64,000 nt of DNA from positions 1 through 64,000 of the forward strand of contig JASAMV010006770.1 in the NCBI GenBank assembly GCA_030248065.1. The letters are read 5' to 3'. The notes under the pieces are model-generated. The model searched no databases. It was not told the DNA's origin and saw only the letters and a list, made by a program, of their open reading frames with translations. A program made the translations under genes and the position numbers. Below are positions 24,492-36,800 of this stretch, in pieces. Every line of letters begins with the position of its first letter. The stretch's first letter is position 1. The DNA is from Rhynchonema sp. JSB1_4 (Eukaryota; Nematoda; Chromadorea; Monhysterida; Xyalidae).

Positions 24492-25312
24492 AATACATGA
24501 ATTTTATCCAGGTCTACAGTCGGGCGAAGGCCGGCATGCAGTTACACAAGTAAAGTCTAGGTGGGCATGAGTTTTCAAAAATATTTTTTCAAATATTTTT
24601 GATGCACTTGTGACGCAAAAATGTTTTGGACACTTCCGTTCACGCTGTTGTACAATGTTTCACCCACTGGCTTCATGAATTTTGAAACCTAAAATGTTTA
24701 CAAAAGTACAAAACCTAAAATGATGTCCTAAAATGATAATATACAGTACGTCAGCACAGCAATTTGAGGAATACAGTTTTCGTTATCTAGGGTCATTATA
24801 GAAAGGGCTGGGGCTCAAAATAGCTTGTGAGTAACCAAAATGACCGTGTGCCTTCTCAACACGGCAAATACTCCGTCGTACTTGGAATGATCTCTGTTGC
24901 TGGCTGAACAATCAATCAATTGTTGACACTCGTATTGTAGTTGTCGATGTCGCGTGATTCAGAAACAGAAGTGTGACCAGCTGTCGGATAAATGGAAACA
25001 TTGCGAATGAACGTGCTCGGAAAACAACCAAAAAATATAACGACGATACATTTTTTAAGGATGATGAGCAGGTTTTGAAACATTTTGTGAAGCGGACGAC
25101 CAACTTGAATTGATAAGATATTCTGTCTCGCCTTGGTGTCGGCGTTTTCCATATAATGCTCCCGGGACTCTGCTCGAAAAACGTGGAAATTCGTTTTTTG
25201 TTCAAACATTTTATCCCGGGGGCTCCATTCGGAGCCACTGCATTTCTAACCCTATTTAGCCATTGCCCATTGGTTATATCAGCGTGCAAATAAGGTGCAT
25301 AGTACCACCATC
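24492..25312. other. intergenic upstream of the secreted pair
   Basis: No supported gene. A minus-strand open frame of about 125 codons (24912-25289) has no motif or splice context and overlaps the presumed promoter of the next gene. Confidence 0.4.
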
Positions 25313-26437
25313 ATGACCTCGCCAGGGTGGTTCTTCGCGCTTGTGCTGTTTGCGAACGTGAAGCTGAATCAGAGCATGACGAAATCGGACAGCAATAATG
25401 AGATTCAGATTATTAGCACAGTGCGTTAAAATACGTTAACTTCAAATTGGAACAATAATTCGGTTCCACTGACGCTACTCCTTTCTTTGACACTTAAAAA
25501 TTGGAGCCTGTAAAGCACACACTTCTGACTTTTCAGGAGCCCGATCTTGCTGCAGCATCGTGGTGGAACCAAGATTCGCGTGTGGAGAAAATGATGCTGT
25601 GAGAAAGCTTCTTATTAATATTGTACAACTTGGGTTTGACGAGGAGCAAATATCACAATGGTTCAGGCCATGGGTTTCTACATTGTATCAAATGCACTCA
25701 AGTGGGAATCTGTCAAAAGCTGCGGAAAGCCTTGACCTACTGAAGGAGGAACACAGAAGTCGAGCTGGTGAACTGAAGAAACAGCGAGAAGACGAGAAAG
25801 TAGATTCCGGCTGTATGAATAATATATTACAATTCCCGCAAAAGCTTTGTGGAGCGGAGGACACCGATTTTAGGTGCTGTTTTTCAACGTTATCTGTTTG
25901 GAAACCACGTGCTAAAAGGTCGAAATCTTCTCGTTTAGCTTTGAATGCAAGCAATTGTTCAAGAAGATGCAAAGAAAATGGCAATTGAAGGAACGAGAAT
26001 TACTGATAAAGCAAGAAAAAGAGTTGATGAGTTTCAGCGCAAAAGAACTAAAAAATTATGGGAAAAATGTAGAAATGACGATAAACGAAGCCCATCAAGG
26101 AGGAAAGAATAAAGAAAAAAACGCAGACGAGCAGGAGAAGAACTTTGAAAACGAGGGAGGAGAAGAGGAACAAAATGAAGTAAGCCCCAAGGATGGAGAT
26201 GTGCCGGAAGAGCAAGATGAAAGCCTGAAGGCAGTCTCAGTGAAACATATGAGAAGACCAGACCACTTTTCGATTCCACCGTCAACCCGAAGAAGCAGTC
26301 TGGCCCGGTTTAGTGATCGATCGCTTGCGGATAGAATCACGAAGCCAAGACTTCCGATCAGTTCTCATGTAAGAAGGCTAAGCCACCATGGAGTGATTGG
26401 TGAAAACAACGACGAAGAAGTAGAAACTGGAGTCTAG
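25313..26437 (+). CDS. secreted charged protein A, unknown family
   Basis: Not a family I recognise. Four exons, 25313-25420, 25537-25598, 25667-25873 and 25939-26437, join in phase to 291 residues plus TAG. It starts with a signal peptide (MTSPGWFFALVLFANVKLNQ). The mature protein has WW..D.R.EKM, then PWVSTLYQ, a helical charged stretch (LDLLKEEHRSRAGELKKQRE), two cysteines (KLCGAED and FECKQ), a KW....REL..KQEKEL helix, and a long Glu/Lys-rich, then Arg/Ser-rich tail of about 120 residues. The gene downstream (27026-27941) has the same exon plan, phases and motifs, so the two are tandem duplicates. Secretion is inferred from the signal peptide. The function is unknown; the composition fits an extracellular or parasite-type secreted product, but nothing shows it. 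Confidence 0.75.
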
Positions 26438-27025
26438 GTGTACCATCATTTTTTTTGACAACATAGAATTTCTCGTAGGCTTTGCCACTACTCTTTACCA
26501 CACGTGTGTGACCACCCAGTTTTCTATCAGCGACAAAGAGCTTATCTTATATTTTCTTTATGAATGCTTGTATGGATGTACTCGTGATTGGACTAGTGAT
26601 GTGCAAATTTATAAGGTATGTTCAACCAACATTTGCTTCTGTTCTTGGTTGAAGATGCTCGCCTGGTATAGTCCTTCATTTTATTCTCGGTCCAAACAAT
26701 GTATACAGCAAATGTTTCATCGCAACAGCAGCCATAGAGTAACACGCATGTTTCAATCCACGTTGTCAACCTGTTTGTTATTATCCACGACGATGACTGC
26801 TGTTTTCAAGGCGTTGAAACATTTTCTCTATACCGCCTCTCGACTGTTATAGAATGGAAAGACTATACGCAGACTTGTAAAAATAATAATTAGCAAGCTT
26901 TTTTTTAAAAAATTTTAATGCAAAGCTGTTGTCTGCTTTAACTATTTGGCGTGTGATATTTCCACTGTTCGACCATAGAGTTCACCGCTCTTCAATAACC
27001 ACTACGAGTTTTGAAACCAGTTGCC
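26438..27025. other. spacer between the secreted paralogues
   Basis: 588 bp without a gene. It should contain the 3' UTR of protein A and the promoter of protein B. No AATAAA was noticed close to the stop of A. Confidence 0.4.
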
Positions 27026-27941
27026 ATGCTGTGCGTACCGAGCACCGTGTTGTTGACGTTGCTGTTCGTGACATCGGGCTATTCAGCGCTGGAAGATGAA
27101 AATGAGAACAGCGCCGACCAACCGGGTCCATCGGGAGAAGGAAACACGCAACTGGGTGGCGGTGACCAGGGAATCACTGATTGGTGGGACGATAGGACAC
27201 GAACCGAGAAAATGATCGAGTGAGTGACATGAGTCACTATTTTTGGTATTTTTATGGTACATTCTGTTTATTGAACCTGGAAATGCCTGATCCAAAAGAT
27301 GTCAAGTTCCAGCTGCAAACACATACTTATTACGATGTATTTAGTTTTTTCTCACTACCGATAGACAATCAGTAACCTGGTGTTTAGTAGAGTAATGAGC
27401 AATGTGAAACGACACTTCGTCAGTGCAGTGCGTGGGTGCCGGCGTTGCAACTGATAGAGAGCAGCTCGGACGGCGATTTGAAAGCAGCAAAAGAAGAACT
27501 GGACAAGATGACCAAGGCGCACGAAGAACGAGCGGAAGATTTGAAAAATGCAAAGAAACGGCACAAGAAAGGTGAAGACATCATGGCCGACAAGGATGAT
27601 CCACGGACGAAACAGATTAGAGCCCTCTGTGAAAACAAGGACACAAAATACAAGTGAGTCTCCTAGTGGTCCTTTTTAGAGATACAACCTTGAACTGCGC
27701 CCGCATTGACCTGAATTTGAGGATCGACTGCAAAAAGTTCAACAAAATGCACGCGAAATGGTGGTTGGAAGAGCAAGGGTTGTTGCTGAAGAAAGAGAAA
27801 CAACTGGTCAAGTATGCCAGCACGCAGGTGAAGAAACTGGAGAAGGCAGAAGCTAAAAGATCAAAAAAACAAGAAAAAGAAAGTAAGAAAGCAGCGAAAC
27901 TGGCGGAGAAGGAAAGGAAGAAAGCAGCAAAAAACGATTGA
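27026..27941 (+). CDS. secreted charged protein B, paralogue of A
   Basis: Three exons, 27026-27219, 27429-27653 and 27722-27941, join in phase to 212 residues plus TGA. Signal peptide MLCVPSTVLLTLLFVTSGYS. Motifs run parallel to protein A: DWWDDRTRTEKMID against SWWNQDSRVEKMML, AWVPALQLIESSSDGDL against PWVSTLYQMHSSGNL, ALCENKD and IDCKKF against KLCGAED and FECKQLF, KWWLEEQGLLLKKEKQL against KWQLKERELLIKQEKEL. The two cysteines at the same places probably form a disulfide. It lacks A's long tail and ends instead in a Lys/Ala-rich helix (KKAAKLAEKERKKAAKND). A upstream has one extra 5' exon where B's acidic, Gly-rich leader is continuous. No known domain was recognised. Confidence 0.77.
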
Positions 27942-28118
27942 TAAGTCGAACACGAACGATTGATGCTTCTGGTCACGACACCATATCGATATTTTGCTAA
28001 AGCAGCGTAAAGTAACAATTTGGTACTGTACCTGCCTTAATTTTGTTCACATACAGGTTTGTGGTTTTTCCACACTAGGTTTTCTAAATTCTGTTTATAT
28101 ATTCTATATTCAAATCGG

Positions 28119-28124
28119 AATAAA
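28119..28124 (+). promoter_or_regulatory. candidate poly(A) signal of secreted protein B
   Basis: AATAAA 178 bp after the stop codon, a normal distance for a short 3' UTR. Confidence 0.45.
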
Positions 28125-28165
28125 AACGTCACTGGCGTGGGAGAGAAAGTTACCTGGAGTAGGCA

Positions 28166-29245
28166 TCTCCCTCAGCCGCTCAGGGAGGTAGTACCCCCTT
28201 CAAGAAGTCATAAGAAGGAAAAGGACATTAAAGCACACTATATTCACTCTCTAACACTTTAAAAGTCAAAAATTGCGCGCTTTGCGCGTTAAATACATGC
28301 ATTTATACTGCCTTCCGGTGGTTCAGAGAACAACAAAAGTAAAAATTTCCGCGCGTGATGCGTGCTTCTGGTTCTAATGCTTTGACTGCAGTGGCGGTGG
28401 TGATGGAATACCTGGGGTACAGGTACACCCAGGGTTGAAATAAAAATTTTAAACAAGTTCCTTACGAATTTTTTTAAGAAGTCTCAGATTCGGGGAAGTT
28501 TGACCACATTTGCCTAAAAACGCAACAAAAAATGCAACGTTAGTTGACATGTCACTTTTGTGACTTGATTTGCATCACTCGTTAAGGTTGTTTACGTCGT
28601 ATCGGTGCGATCCAACAGTCTGTGCTTGGTATGGACCGATGAGTGTTGCTCTGTGGTATCAAACAACAGTTTGTGGTCGAATAAGCAAGATTGACTCATA
28701 AACAACACAACATTCAGACAATAAACTGCAGAAACACATGTCGGATGGCTGAATCAGTCGTAGCTGACCGACCCGATGGGGTATGACTTCGAAGTACCAC
28801 GTAGGTACATGCACACCCTGTCTCATGTATCACGGGCCCAAAAAGTGATTTCGTGAAAAAATTTTTCGACCCTTGAGAAAACATGACATAAAATAACCCC
28901 CAAAAAGCTCATTTTTGGACGTTTTAGGTCATTTTGCTCTCCCGTAAACATTAAAAAAAATTTTAAATTTTTTTTTCCAAAAAGCCTTTTTTTGCCCAAC
29001 CCTGGGTGTACCCTCAGCCGCTTAGGGAATACCGTACCCCATCCGAGTAGTCACAGGAATGGAAACAGAACCCCCAAATCGCATGATCTTCACCCACTTT
29101 CGAACACTTCAAACGTAACAAACCGTGCGTTTCACACGCGTCTACGCGCGCGGCGCTGGCTCCTGGTGGTTCAGTGCAAAAAATTTTTTAAAAAAGTCAA
29201 AATTTTCGCACGCTGCGCGCGCTTCTCCTGCTTTAATTGACACAC
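28166..29245. repeat. diverged direct repeat flanking an hAT-like MITE
   Basis: Segments 28166-28395 and 29017-29245 share order and sequence blocks: CTCAGCCGCT(C/T)AGGGA, AGTCA(T/C)A(A/G)GAA, CACTTT, a CG-rich TGCGCGTT/CGTCTACGCGCG block, and CTTCCGGTGGTTCAG/CTCCTGGTGGTTCAG. The unit is about 230 bp, non-coding, and the element at 28430-29004 lies between the two copies. Confidence 0.6.
28430..29004. mobile_element. hAT-like MITE, family B, copy 1
   Basis: 575 bp bounded by CAGGGTTG and CAACCCTG. Flanking octamers GGTACACC and GGTGTACC match at six of eight positions and are also each other's reverse complement. Interior (CATGTATCACGGG, GACCGACC, GATGGGGTATGAC) matches in reverse the element at 53974-54636. 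Confidence 0.75.
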
Positions 29246-30826
29246 TGAACAGGCGCCGAACAAGCACTGGATAATAAAAACAACGTTTCCGAAATGGGAT
29301 AAGCGCTGGATAAAAATGATTTTTCGGGCAGGTACCCTTAAATTCCGACCTAGCTACACGAGCCTAAAAACGTGCTACTAATAATACAGAATCCACCCAC
29401 CCAGCGAGAGATCTTGTCGTAGTGGTTATGTGCTTCATTTCATTCAGGCAGGTGCTAACCCACAAGCCTGTGTGCTTAAGCCTAGGCCTAATTGTATAGC
29501 AAGACATCTTGTGTTGAACTTTAGATTCGCATCGGTATTCGCGTCGACTTACATATTTCGGTAAAATATGTCAATATTGAACGAAAGCCATGTAGAAACA
29601 TGTCATGTCGCCTTTTAGTGTCCTGTAACCCGCTGATTGCCCTTGTGGAAAATATATACACGCTTGTCCATAATCTCAATATTCTCAAAATTGAGTTGTA
29701 ATAGATTTATACAACGGTTTTTTTAAAAACAATTTCGCTGGAGCAATGCAACAACCTTCACACTGAAAATTTAGCAGACGTGTTTGTATTATGCGCAAGC
29801 GAGTGAAACCACTAGAGGAATTTATAAACCAAATTATACGAATGATGCCAAGCCAAAGCCGGACACGATACTAACACATGAGAAAACGGGTTAAAAGTTG
29901 CGCAATCACCAAAGAGATTGTGTTAAGACATCTGGAGGATGATCCAAAGATTCCTTAATAAAATGCGGCACATGATGCACCGACAGTTGCACGACCGCAA
30001 TTATAAGTTAGACAACGAAATAGAGCACAAAACTACACCGCACAAGACGTAATAGAGCACAAAACTACACCGCACAAGACGTAGCCGAACAAAGCTCGAT
30101 GTGTAAGCTGAAGATTTTGCAACCACAGAATTACGTGTGTGATGAAATCGTGAACAATGATAACATACGTAAAACTTGATTATCGGAACCCAAGAAGCCA
30201 TCGTTTAGTTTTTAAACACCGGATTGGGCGGACCCTATCAAGATTTATGCCGGCCAATGAAAAACCAACGAAAATACAGAAACATCAGCAATTCACAAAC
30301 ATAGCACATAGACAAGCGAAAAACATTACCAGCATGTTGCATGAAATAGTGACTCGAAAGCAAATGAAAATCGTTAAACTGGCAAGAGAAAACAGACATG
30401 ATGTGTGGGGCGGTATAAAAGTAGCTACCCTAAGTGAAGATTGACGTGTCAGGGACTCATACGAAAAGGTTTAAAATAGGCTAAAAATAGGGTAACTGCG
30501 TTTTCGGACACGGGGAATCCAAAAACGGGCTGAATATTTTAGTCAGTCAATTTTGGGTCTAAGAAATCGCAGGTTTCAGCTTTAGACCAAAATTTGACAG
30601 GCCCTATCTCTTGGACCAGGACTAAATTGTCACTTTCGCATTCCCCGATCATAACACCCCTGTTACGCAATTCTCAGCCCATCTTAAGCATTTCGTATGA
30701 GCGTCCCACACGTCATGCTTGACATAGTGCAGCTATTTTCAGCCCGCTATCCATGACCACTACCATGTTTGGAAAACAAAACGGTGGAACATAATGCAGA
30801 ACTCTGACAAACGGTGCATCAGTTCA
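29246..30826. other. gene-poor interval with a 32-bp tandem duplication
   Basis: No supported gene. At 30019-30082 a 32-bp unit (AATAGAGCACAAAACTACAC...) is duplicated perfectly in tandem. Since 32 is not a multiple of three and the junction makes stops, the surrounding weakly coding-like frames (29.9-30.4 kb) would be disrupted if they were ever a gene. Confidence 0.5.
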
Positions 30827-33800
30827 TCAGCCACAAGTGTATCCGCTGACATCGTACGCCGTGCCTGTTACGCCCCCAACAATCCACGAGGAGAGCATGT
30901 CGTTGATCGAACTGACAAACGTGCATGTAAGCGTGTCAATGGTTGTCGCTACCCCGTTGTACAGCAGTGTGCCTAAAGGTTCTGTTGCACGTATGTGATA
31001 TTAGGCAACACTATTGCAGGTTGATATCAAACTTGGTGATTGGATAGGATGCTATCGGATCGGATATGCTTTGGTCACGGGACACCTTGCATTGAGCATA
31101 CATGTATTTCAAAATCTACGGTGCCACTGTTTTTGATCGATGATCGTCCTGAGTCAAGTAACGAACATCTTTAACGCCGGTTGAAATTGGTGGTATTTGT
31201 AAATCTCGAAATATCGTTGACAAAAAGTTATGTCACCGATGCGAGGCCGGTCCGATCGCCAAGTTTGAAAATAGTCTTAGCATCAATGAACATCACTTAA
31301 CTTTCCATTCACGATGCAGGAACGCATGTGCGTCACACATGGAAAGACACAGAATAACCAAAACACAAACCACTTGCACACGCCAGCGTAATGGTTGTCC
31401 CGATAGCAACCACATCTCCTAGCGGATCCGTTTTCCAGGTTAAACAGGAGGCACAGGTCACAGACGCATCAATGCTGGGCGTTTCACAGCCTGTTTGTTA
31501 TTCAGATCAACAAGCATCAACATGATAACGAAAATATAGCTTGAAAATCTGCAAAAACCTGCTGGACGACAATATAGATCAAGGTCAGCGTCGGGGGACC
31601 AGCCTTCGTTACCACCACCAGCGTTGCACTGCAGAACGGCATCTTGGAACCAATTGTTGTAGTTGTCTTCGGCTGAAATATCAAACCGCCATAAGTGTGG
31701 CTACAACCCAAGATGTAAAAACTTTGTGAAACCACGTTGGACAGCTGACACACCAGAAAGAACTGAGCTCTGAATGTTACAACGGACGCTGCGACGTCAT
31801 TTTAATCAAAGCTTTTGCAGTGTTTGAAACCGAAACATGGACGAAAAACTTTAATTCGCAACATTTTGACGTTGGGCTCTCCCAATTTTGCGCAGTTTTT
31901 CACTCTCCGACAAACGTTGGCTCACCACAGCGGTCTGTTAACACCCTCATGGCCTTCACACCGGCGTGTCGTTGCTCACGCATTTTGGTAAAGGCTGGTC
32001 CAGTTGCAAAATTGAGTTCTCTTTTTCTCAGGCTTAGGCTTGGGCTTAGGCTTACTATTAGGCTTAGGCCAAACCCTGATCCAGTTCATAATTTACGTTT
32101 TGTTTCTCGCAAGGCAACTGGACCAGCTTTTTCCCAACATGCATTGCTCATTGAGCATAATAAAACCAGCAACAACCAATCTAACTCAGGCGTGCGAGTG
32201 CGAAGAGCGTGTAGTCACATGATATGGTCAGTTTTCCTCCCTTTACCACTGATAAGTTGCCATCTGCATCGCATATAAAGCCGTCCCCGAACACACGAGT
32301 AGTATTGGCCCCGGCACCGGTAGCGGTGTTTCGGGGAATCTTGCATGCTGAAACAAAGCGAATCAGCTCACGCCAGACTTGCAAGCGACAAGACTTGAGT
32401 TGCCACTGAATTTGAAACATTCCTTCATTGAATTTTGCCAAATATGGGCTTGAAAATTATTCCTGCCATAATCATTGTAAAGCACAGTTTCGCATTGCTG
32501 CAGTTCCGTGACATAGAAACTGTTCCGGTCGAAGCATCTTAATTTTCCTAATTTATCTGCGCAAACCGGAACCGTGATACATCTAATAATGTTCAACCCA
32601 TAAGTTCGCGCTAAAATATCCAAGAAACTAATCAACGCTGAGAATCTAAAACTTAATGAACGTCACCGTTCACAAAGCGTTCTGTGCCCAAATCTAGCAT
32701 AGAAACACGGACAAATAATAACGAACATGCTTCTTTCTCTGCTACTTTAACGCATTCGTATTCGTCCAAGTTGACGGTCCATTCCCCGTTTGTGCACTGG
32801 GATGTAATCGCCCCCGAATCGGTGGGACACGTCGAACCTGTGCCGGTTGTCGACACGTGTACCAATTTCTGAATGTGATTGTTAGCTAGGTTCGCGTTGG
32901 TTACCAAGTGGAAGTAAAATCTCCTGGTTAAGGCGCTAATGATGCCCTTGTGTCCCGCCCATTCTGCGAAGGTTGGCAGAAGCGGGTTGCAAAAAAACCA
33001 CGGTGTTGCACAATCAACGGTGTTTCATACATCTAACCCATGTTTTCAGTGGATCGTCATTCGGTCCGGGGCACGTTCCCTGTGCAGTACCTCCACCCTC
33101 AATGCTGCTGTCGCCTCCGTTTTGTTCGGTGTATATAATGCCGATCGTGTTTGGATTGTTGAACGGTGGGCAACGTTTCACTGAAAACAAGACAGGTTTA
33201 TCATGATGGATTTCTTGCGCAATGGCAGAGGTGGTGCATGTTAATTATTTGTCTTATGGTTGTTGTTGGCAGTCCTTGTTAGCATCAGGTGTTAATCCAA
33301 CTAATGCATTTTAGCTTTCTTATGGCAATATGCCGAGAGACCCAACAAAAGTATAAGGGTTTTTGATGAGCCTGCGTCTTCGCTGCGGTAGAAAGCTAAA
33401 AGATATGTGTTGTACGTCGATCGGCAGCCCAAGCGATCCACTGCCTTGCGTGGCCGCTTGCTTACTTTTGCTCATGAGCTACTTAATGTTCCACTAAGAG
33501 CGGACTTAGGTTGAGCACGGAATCCGAAATCCGGAAATATTTAAATCCAAAACTCTGATCTATTTCAGAATGCGGAACAGCATCTGCGTTTTCCGGAAAT
33601 ATTTCCGGATTCCGGTTTCTGGATGAAATATGAAAAACGCAGGACTCGCAAATGTTTTGCATTCCTTTGAAAACATAAGGAACTTAAATCTGGTTAATGT
33701 TAATTCCGTGTTCCGTAAAATTCATCCGGAAATCGGAATCCGAAAAACGCAAAAATAAAAAAATCCATCCGGAAACCGCAACCCGGAAATATTTCCGGAT

Positions 33801-36800
33801 TCCGGCTTCCGTGTTCAACCTAAGTCTACCCTCAGGTCATTAAGTATGCACTTTAGGTTTGATGGTGCACGCAGGCCAAACTGCACCTGTGCTGCTTGTG
33901 CTTGCCATACGCCTGTGTCTATGTCTGTGTTGATTTGTGGCTGAGAGTCCACCCCATAAAAAGCGTCCAATTTTGCTGGATCACCTCAAACGAAAATCAT
34001 CTTTTTCACATCAACTGACCACACGTGAAAGTGGTGACGTCACCACCGGATGCGTGAGTCCAGGTCCCTGGTCCACTACAGCATACAGTTTGGTCTTGTG
34101 AGTACTTGTTGGTACCGATGACAAGGCTGGAACGAGTTCAACGATCAGTATATCTCATACAGTGTCACGGAGCGAGAAAAAATTCCTTCGTGGCTTTACA
34201 GGCCTGCGTTTCTGAGTGAAAATAAAGCATCAAACCTGGTCAAGTCGTATGTGGGGCACTTAACTGTCGCCTGGCATTTCGGTTCGTTCGACGTTGAAGA
34301 CAATATATATTCATTTCCTTCGACCGCTGAAAATTTTTTAGAAACCTCGATTTGGTCTCAAGTCCACATATAGCTTAAACAATTAAAATCAATAGAACAC
34401 AACCCATTTGGAGAACTCGTTCTCTACGTTGAGAAAGTGGTTTGACAAGTGTAGCATATCAGTCGAACGCAAAGCCTCCGTAGGGTTTTGTCTTAAAATA
34501 GTATGGGATGAATATCATCAAGCTGGAGTTGTGGGCCGGACAAAAATCACACCTTTATTTTTCGGACAATAACTCCAGCTTGGTGATGTTTAATTCCATG
34601 GTATTTTATAGTAAATTTCAAATATCGTTGCCTCATGCATCTTTACAGATGCAGGAAAGCTCCCGTTTGAAGTCGAAGCAGGCAACAAGCTCAACACACA
34701 GTCAACAAGCCACGCAGCTGGCTCGCGTGCGCTTCGAATGTTTTGTCACACAAGCTGTGTGTGTCAGCTGCGTGTGGCTTGTGGACCGTGTGTTGAGCTT
34801 GTTGCCTGCCTCGACTTCGAACGGGAGTTTTCCTGCGTCTGTAAAAATGCCTGAGGCAACGAAATTAGAAGCATACTATGCCACAAAAACTACAGAAGGT
34901 TTGCTTTTGACTCATATGCAACTCATGTCAGACCATGTGCCCAACGTGGAAGCGAGTCCTTCGAAAGGGTCGCGTTCCTATCTTGGTCACCAAGTACGTA
35001 TATTAATCAGAGAGCACCAATTTGATGAGTTGGTTCGTTCAAAATAAAGAAGCCAACCTGACAAAAACAATTTACTTACTCTTCACGTCCGCATACGTGA
35101 CAGTTGCTCCATTGGGATTTGACAACGTGAACTTGCTGCATACTGGAAATTGTACGGTTGCTATTATCATGTAAAGTAATACTACGCCAGCACGAGCCCG
35201 ATTCCGGAGGCGGTAGGTTGGTGAAACATTGACACGTGGCTGCTGATTTGGGAAACATTACACGTTGCAGAATACAACATGGTCCATGAGGATTTTCATT
35301 TCCTTTGCGTTTTGCAAGTACACCATCTCCGAAATCGGGCTCTTGTTGGCGTAGTTTGCGTTTATCAGTTTACAGACATGAAAGAGATATCTCAAAACAA
35401 AAAATTTAACATTTTTGAAGTATTATACGTCATTATGTCCTCACCTGGTGGACATGACCATCCATCCTCCGTCCACGTGGCAGCTGCACTGCAGTCGGAT
35501 GTCTGTTGCGACGCAAACAGCGTGGTGCCGTCGTCGTGTGTCAACAGGTAGTTGACGAATGAATCGCACGCAATCTGAGCCGTATTGTCAGGTGCCTCCA
35601 CCTGAAGTTTTTGCGGCGTGTCTAACCCTGGTTGCCCAATTGATCAATTAACGATTCGCAGTGATAGTTGAGTAATAGTCTCGGAACTTTGCTCCATTTT
35701 CCACTCGTTGTACGGCAAATGTGAACATTGGACAACGCACACGCTGACAGCTTACCTTTGTGTATTTCGTTGTTCCGATGGTAATCTCATTGCTGTACGT
35801 AACACCAGCCGTCGCAGTGAACTGTATCGTTTCCTTGCAGACTGCAAGTGCGTAGCACATTCGGAACACATATGAATAGCTATAGAACATGACAACACCA
35901 GTACGTTGACAGACTAGTGCGCTTGTGAAAAGGGAACGAAAAGCCGGAAGAGTCGCACACGCCTACGTGGATAGAATTCAGCTGATTTCAAACGCAACAG
36001 TAAAAACCCCAACCTGGTTCACAGCTGGCTTTCTGGAATTTGTCCCAATTCGGTAGGGTGGCAGAATCAGTCTTAATTGTCGGGCAAGTTTGGGTTTGAG
36101 TCGCATCGTAGTAGGTGGGTGTCTCATCATACAGAATCGCTTTCGTGCCAATCTCTGTTGGAACAAGATCTTTCTCTGCTTCATACACTGGCACCGCAAG
36201 CTCATTGACTGGTCTCTCACCTGTGCAAGTGATGGTAGCTGTTGTCCCTGGCACATACTGTGGATTTGCTGCGCATTTCGTTGTGCTGTAAGTACCGGTA
36301 TGCGGCTCACTGTCGTCCACGTTTTTCACTTCCAAACATGCTATAATGAAACAATGTAGTTGCTCTGATCTGTTTAACCCTGCAAGTATCTTTTCCTCAC
36401 TTTTATAACAGTCGTATGTCTGCGATGCAGTCCACTGGCCGCTTGTGCCATCGCACGTTTCTTCTTTGGCCACCCAAAGCCAAACGTTTCCGTCGACCTG
36501 CACATAATAAATCAATTAATTCCAATTTAATTCCGCTACAAAGTGTTCAGCTCTATTCACTCGCCCAACTAATCATTCACTGTTGGTTGTGCGCGGTGTG
36601 ATCGATGCGCCAGTCATGATCCAAAAAGGTTCGATACCTGTTTCAGCACGTGCGTGCAGGAACCGTCCTCAATGCCGGTGCACGACAGGGTTACAGTAGT
36701 TCCAGCAAGGTATCGGCCATCGTCAATTGCAGGACTGTAGTCCACTTTCTCGATGTGCACGCCACCCACAGGGAGGCACGCTGAAACATCATGAAATATA

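Larger units (their letters stand above)
30827..36780 (-). other. C-terminal divergent sushi-like modules of giant gene
   Basis: Exons: 36780-36638, 36497-36401, 36340-36014, 35841-35653, 35621-35445, 35142-35080, 33180-33038, 32878-32727, 32347-32186, 31672-31559, 31490-31371, 30972-30827. Each pair gives the four-Cys sushi pattern, e.g. ACKIP...TISC...LQC...DLYC and GCETP...LAC...LTC...YTC. Phases agree along this path. Two choices are uncertain: the donor at 32727 (GTTCGT), and a possible extra exon near 32.5-32.6 kb (CADKLGKLRC...LQQC) that did not fit the phase. Exon 36340-36014 holds a whole module without intron. No membrane anchor or GPI-type tail follows the last module, so the protein is predicted to be fully secreted. 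Confidence 0.65.

Noticed and set aside
24912..25289. 125-codon minus-strand frame upstream of the secreted pair
   Set aside because: No recognisable domain; overlaps the presumed promoter of the gene at 25313.
30157..30444. 95-codon polar plus-strand frame ending GGIKVATLSED
   Set aside because: No start context, and the upstream sequence carries a frame-breaking 32-bp tandem duplication; not enough to call a gene.
32440..32610. Possible extra exon of the giant gene encoding CADKLGKLRC...LQQC
   Set aside because: Looks protein-like but no acceptor gives a phase compatible with the neighbouring exons; mentioned under the C-terminal modules instead.
34508..35047. 179-codon plus-strand open frame
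   Set aside because: It crosses a 250-bp palindrome in an intron of the giant gene and has no domain or splice partner.
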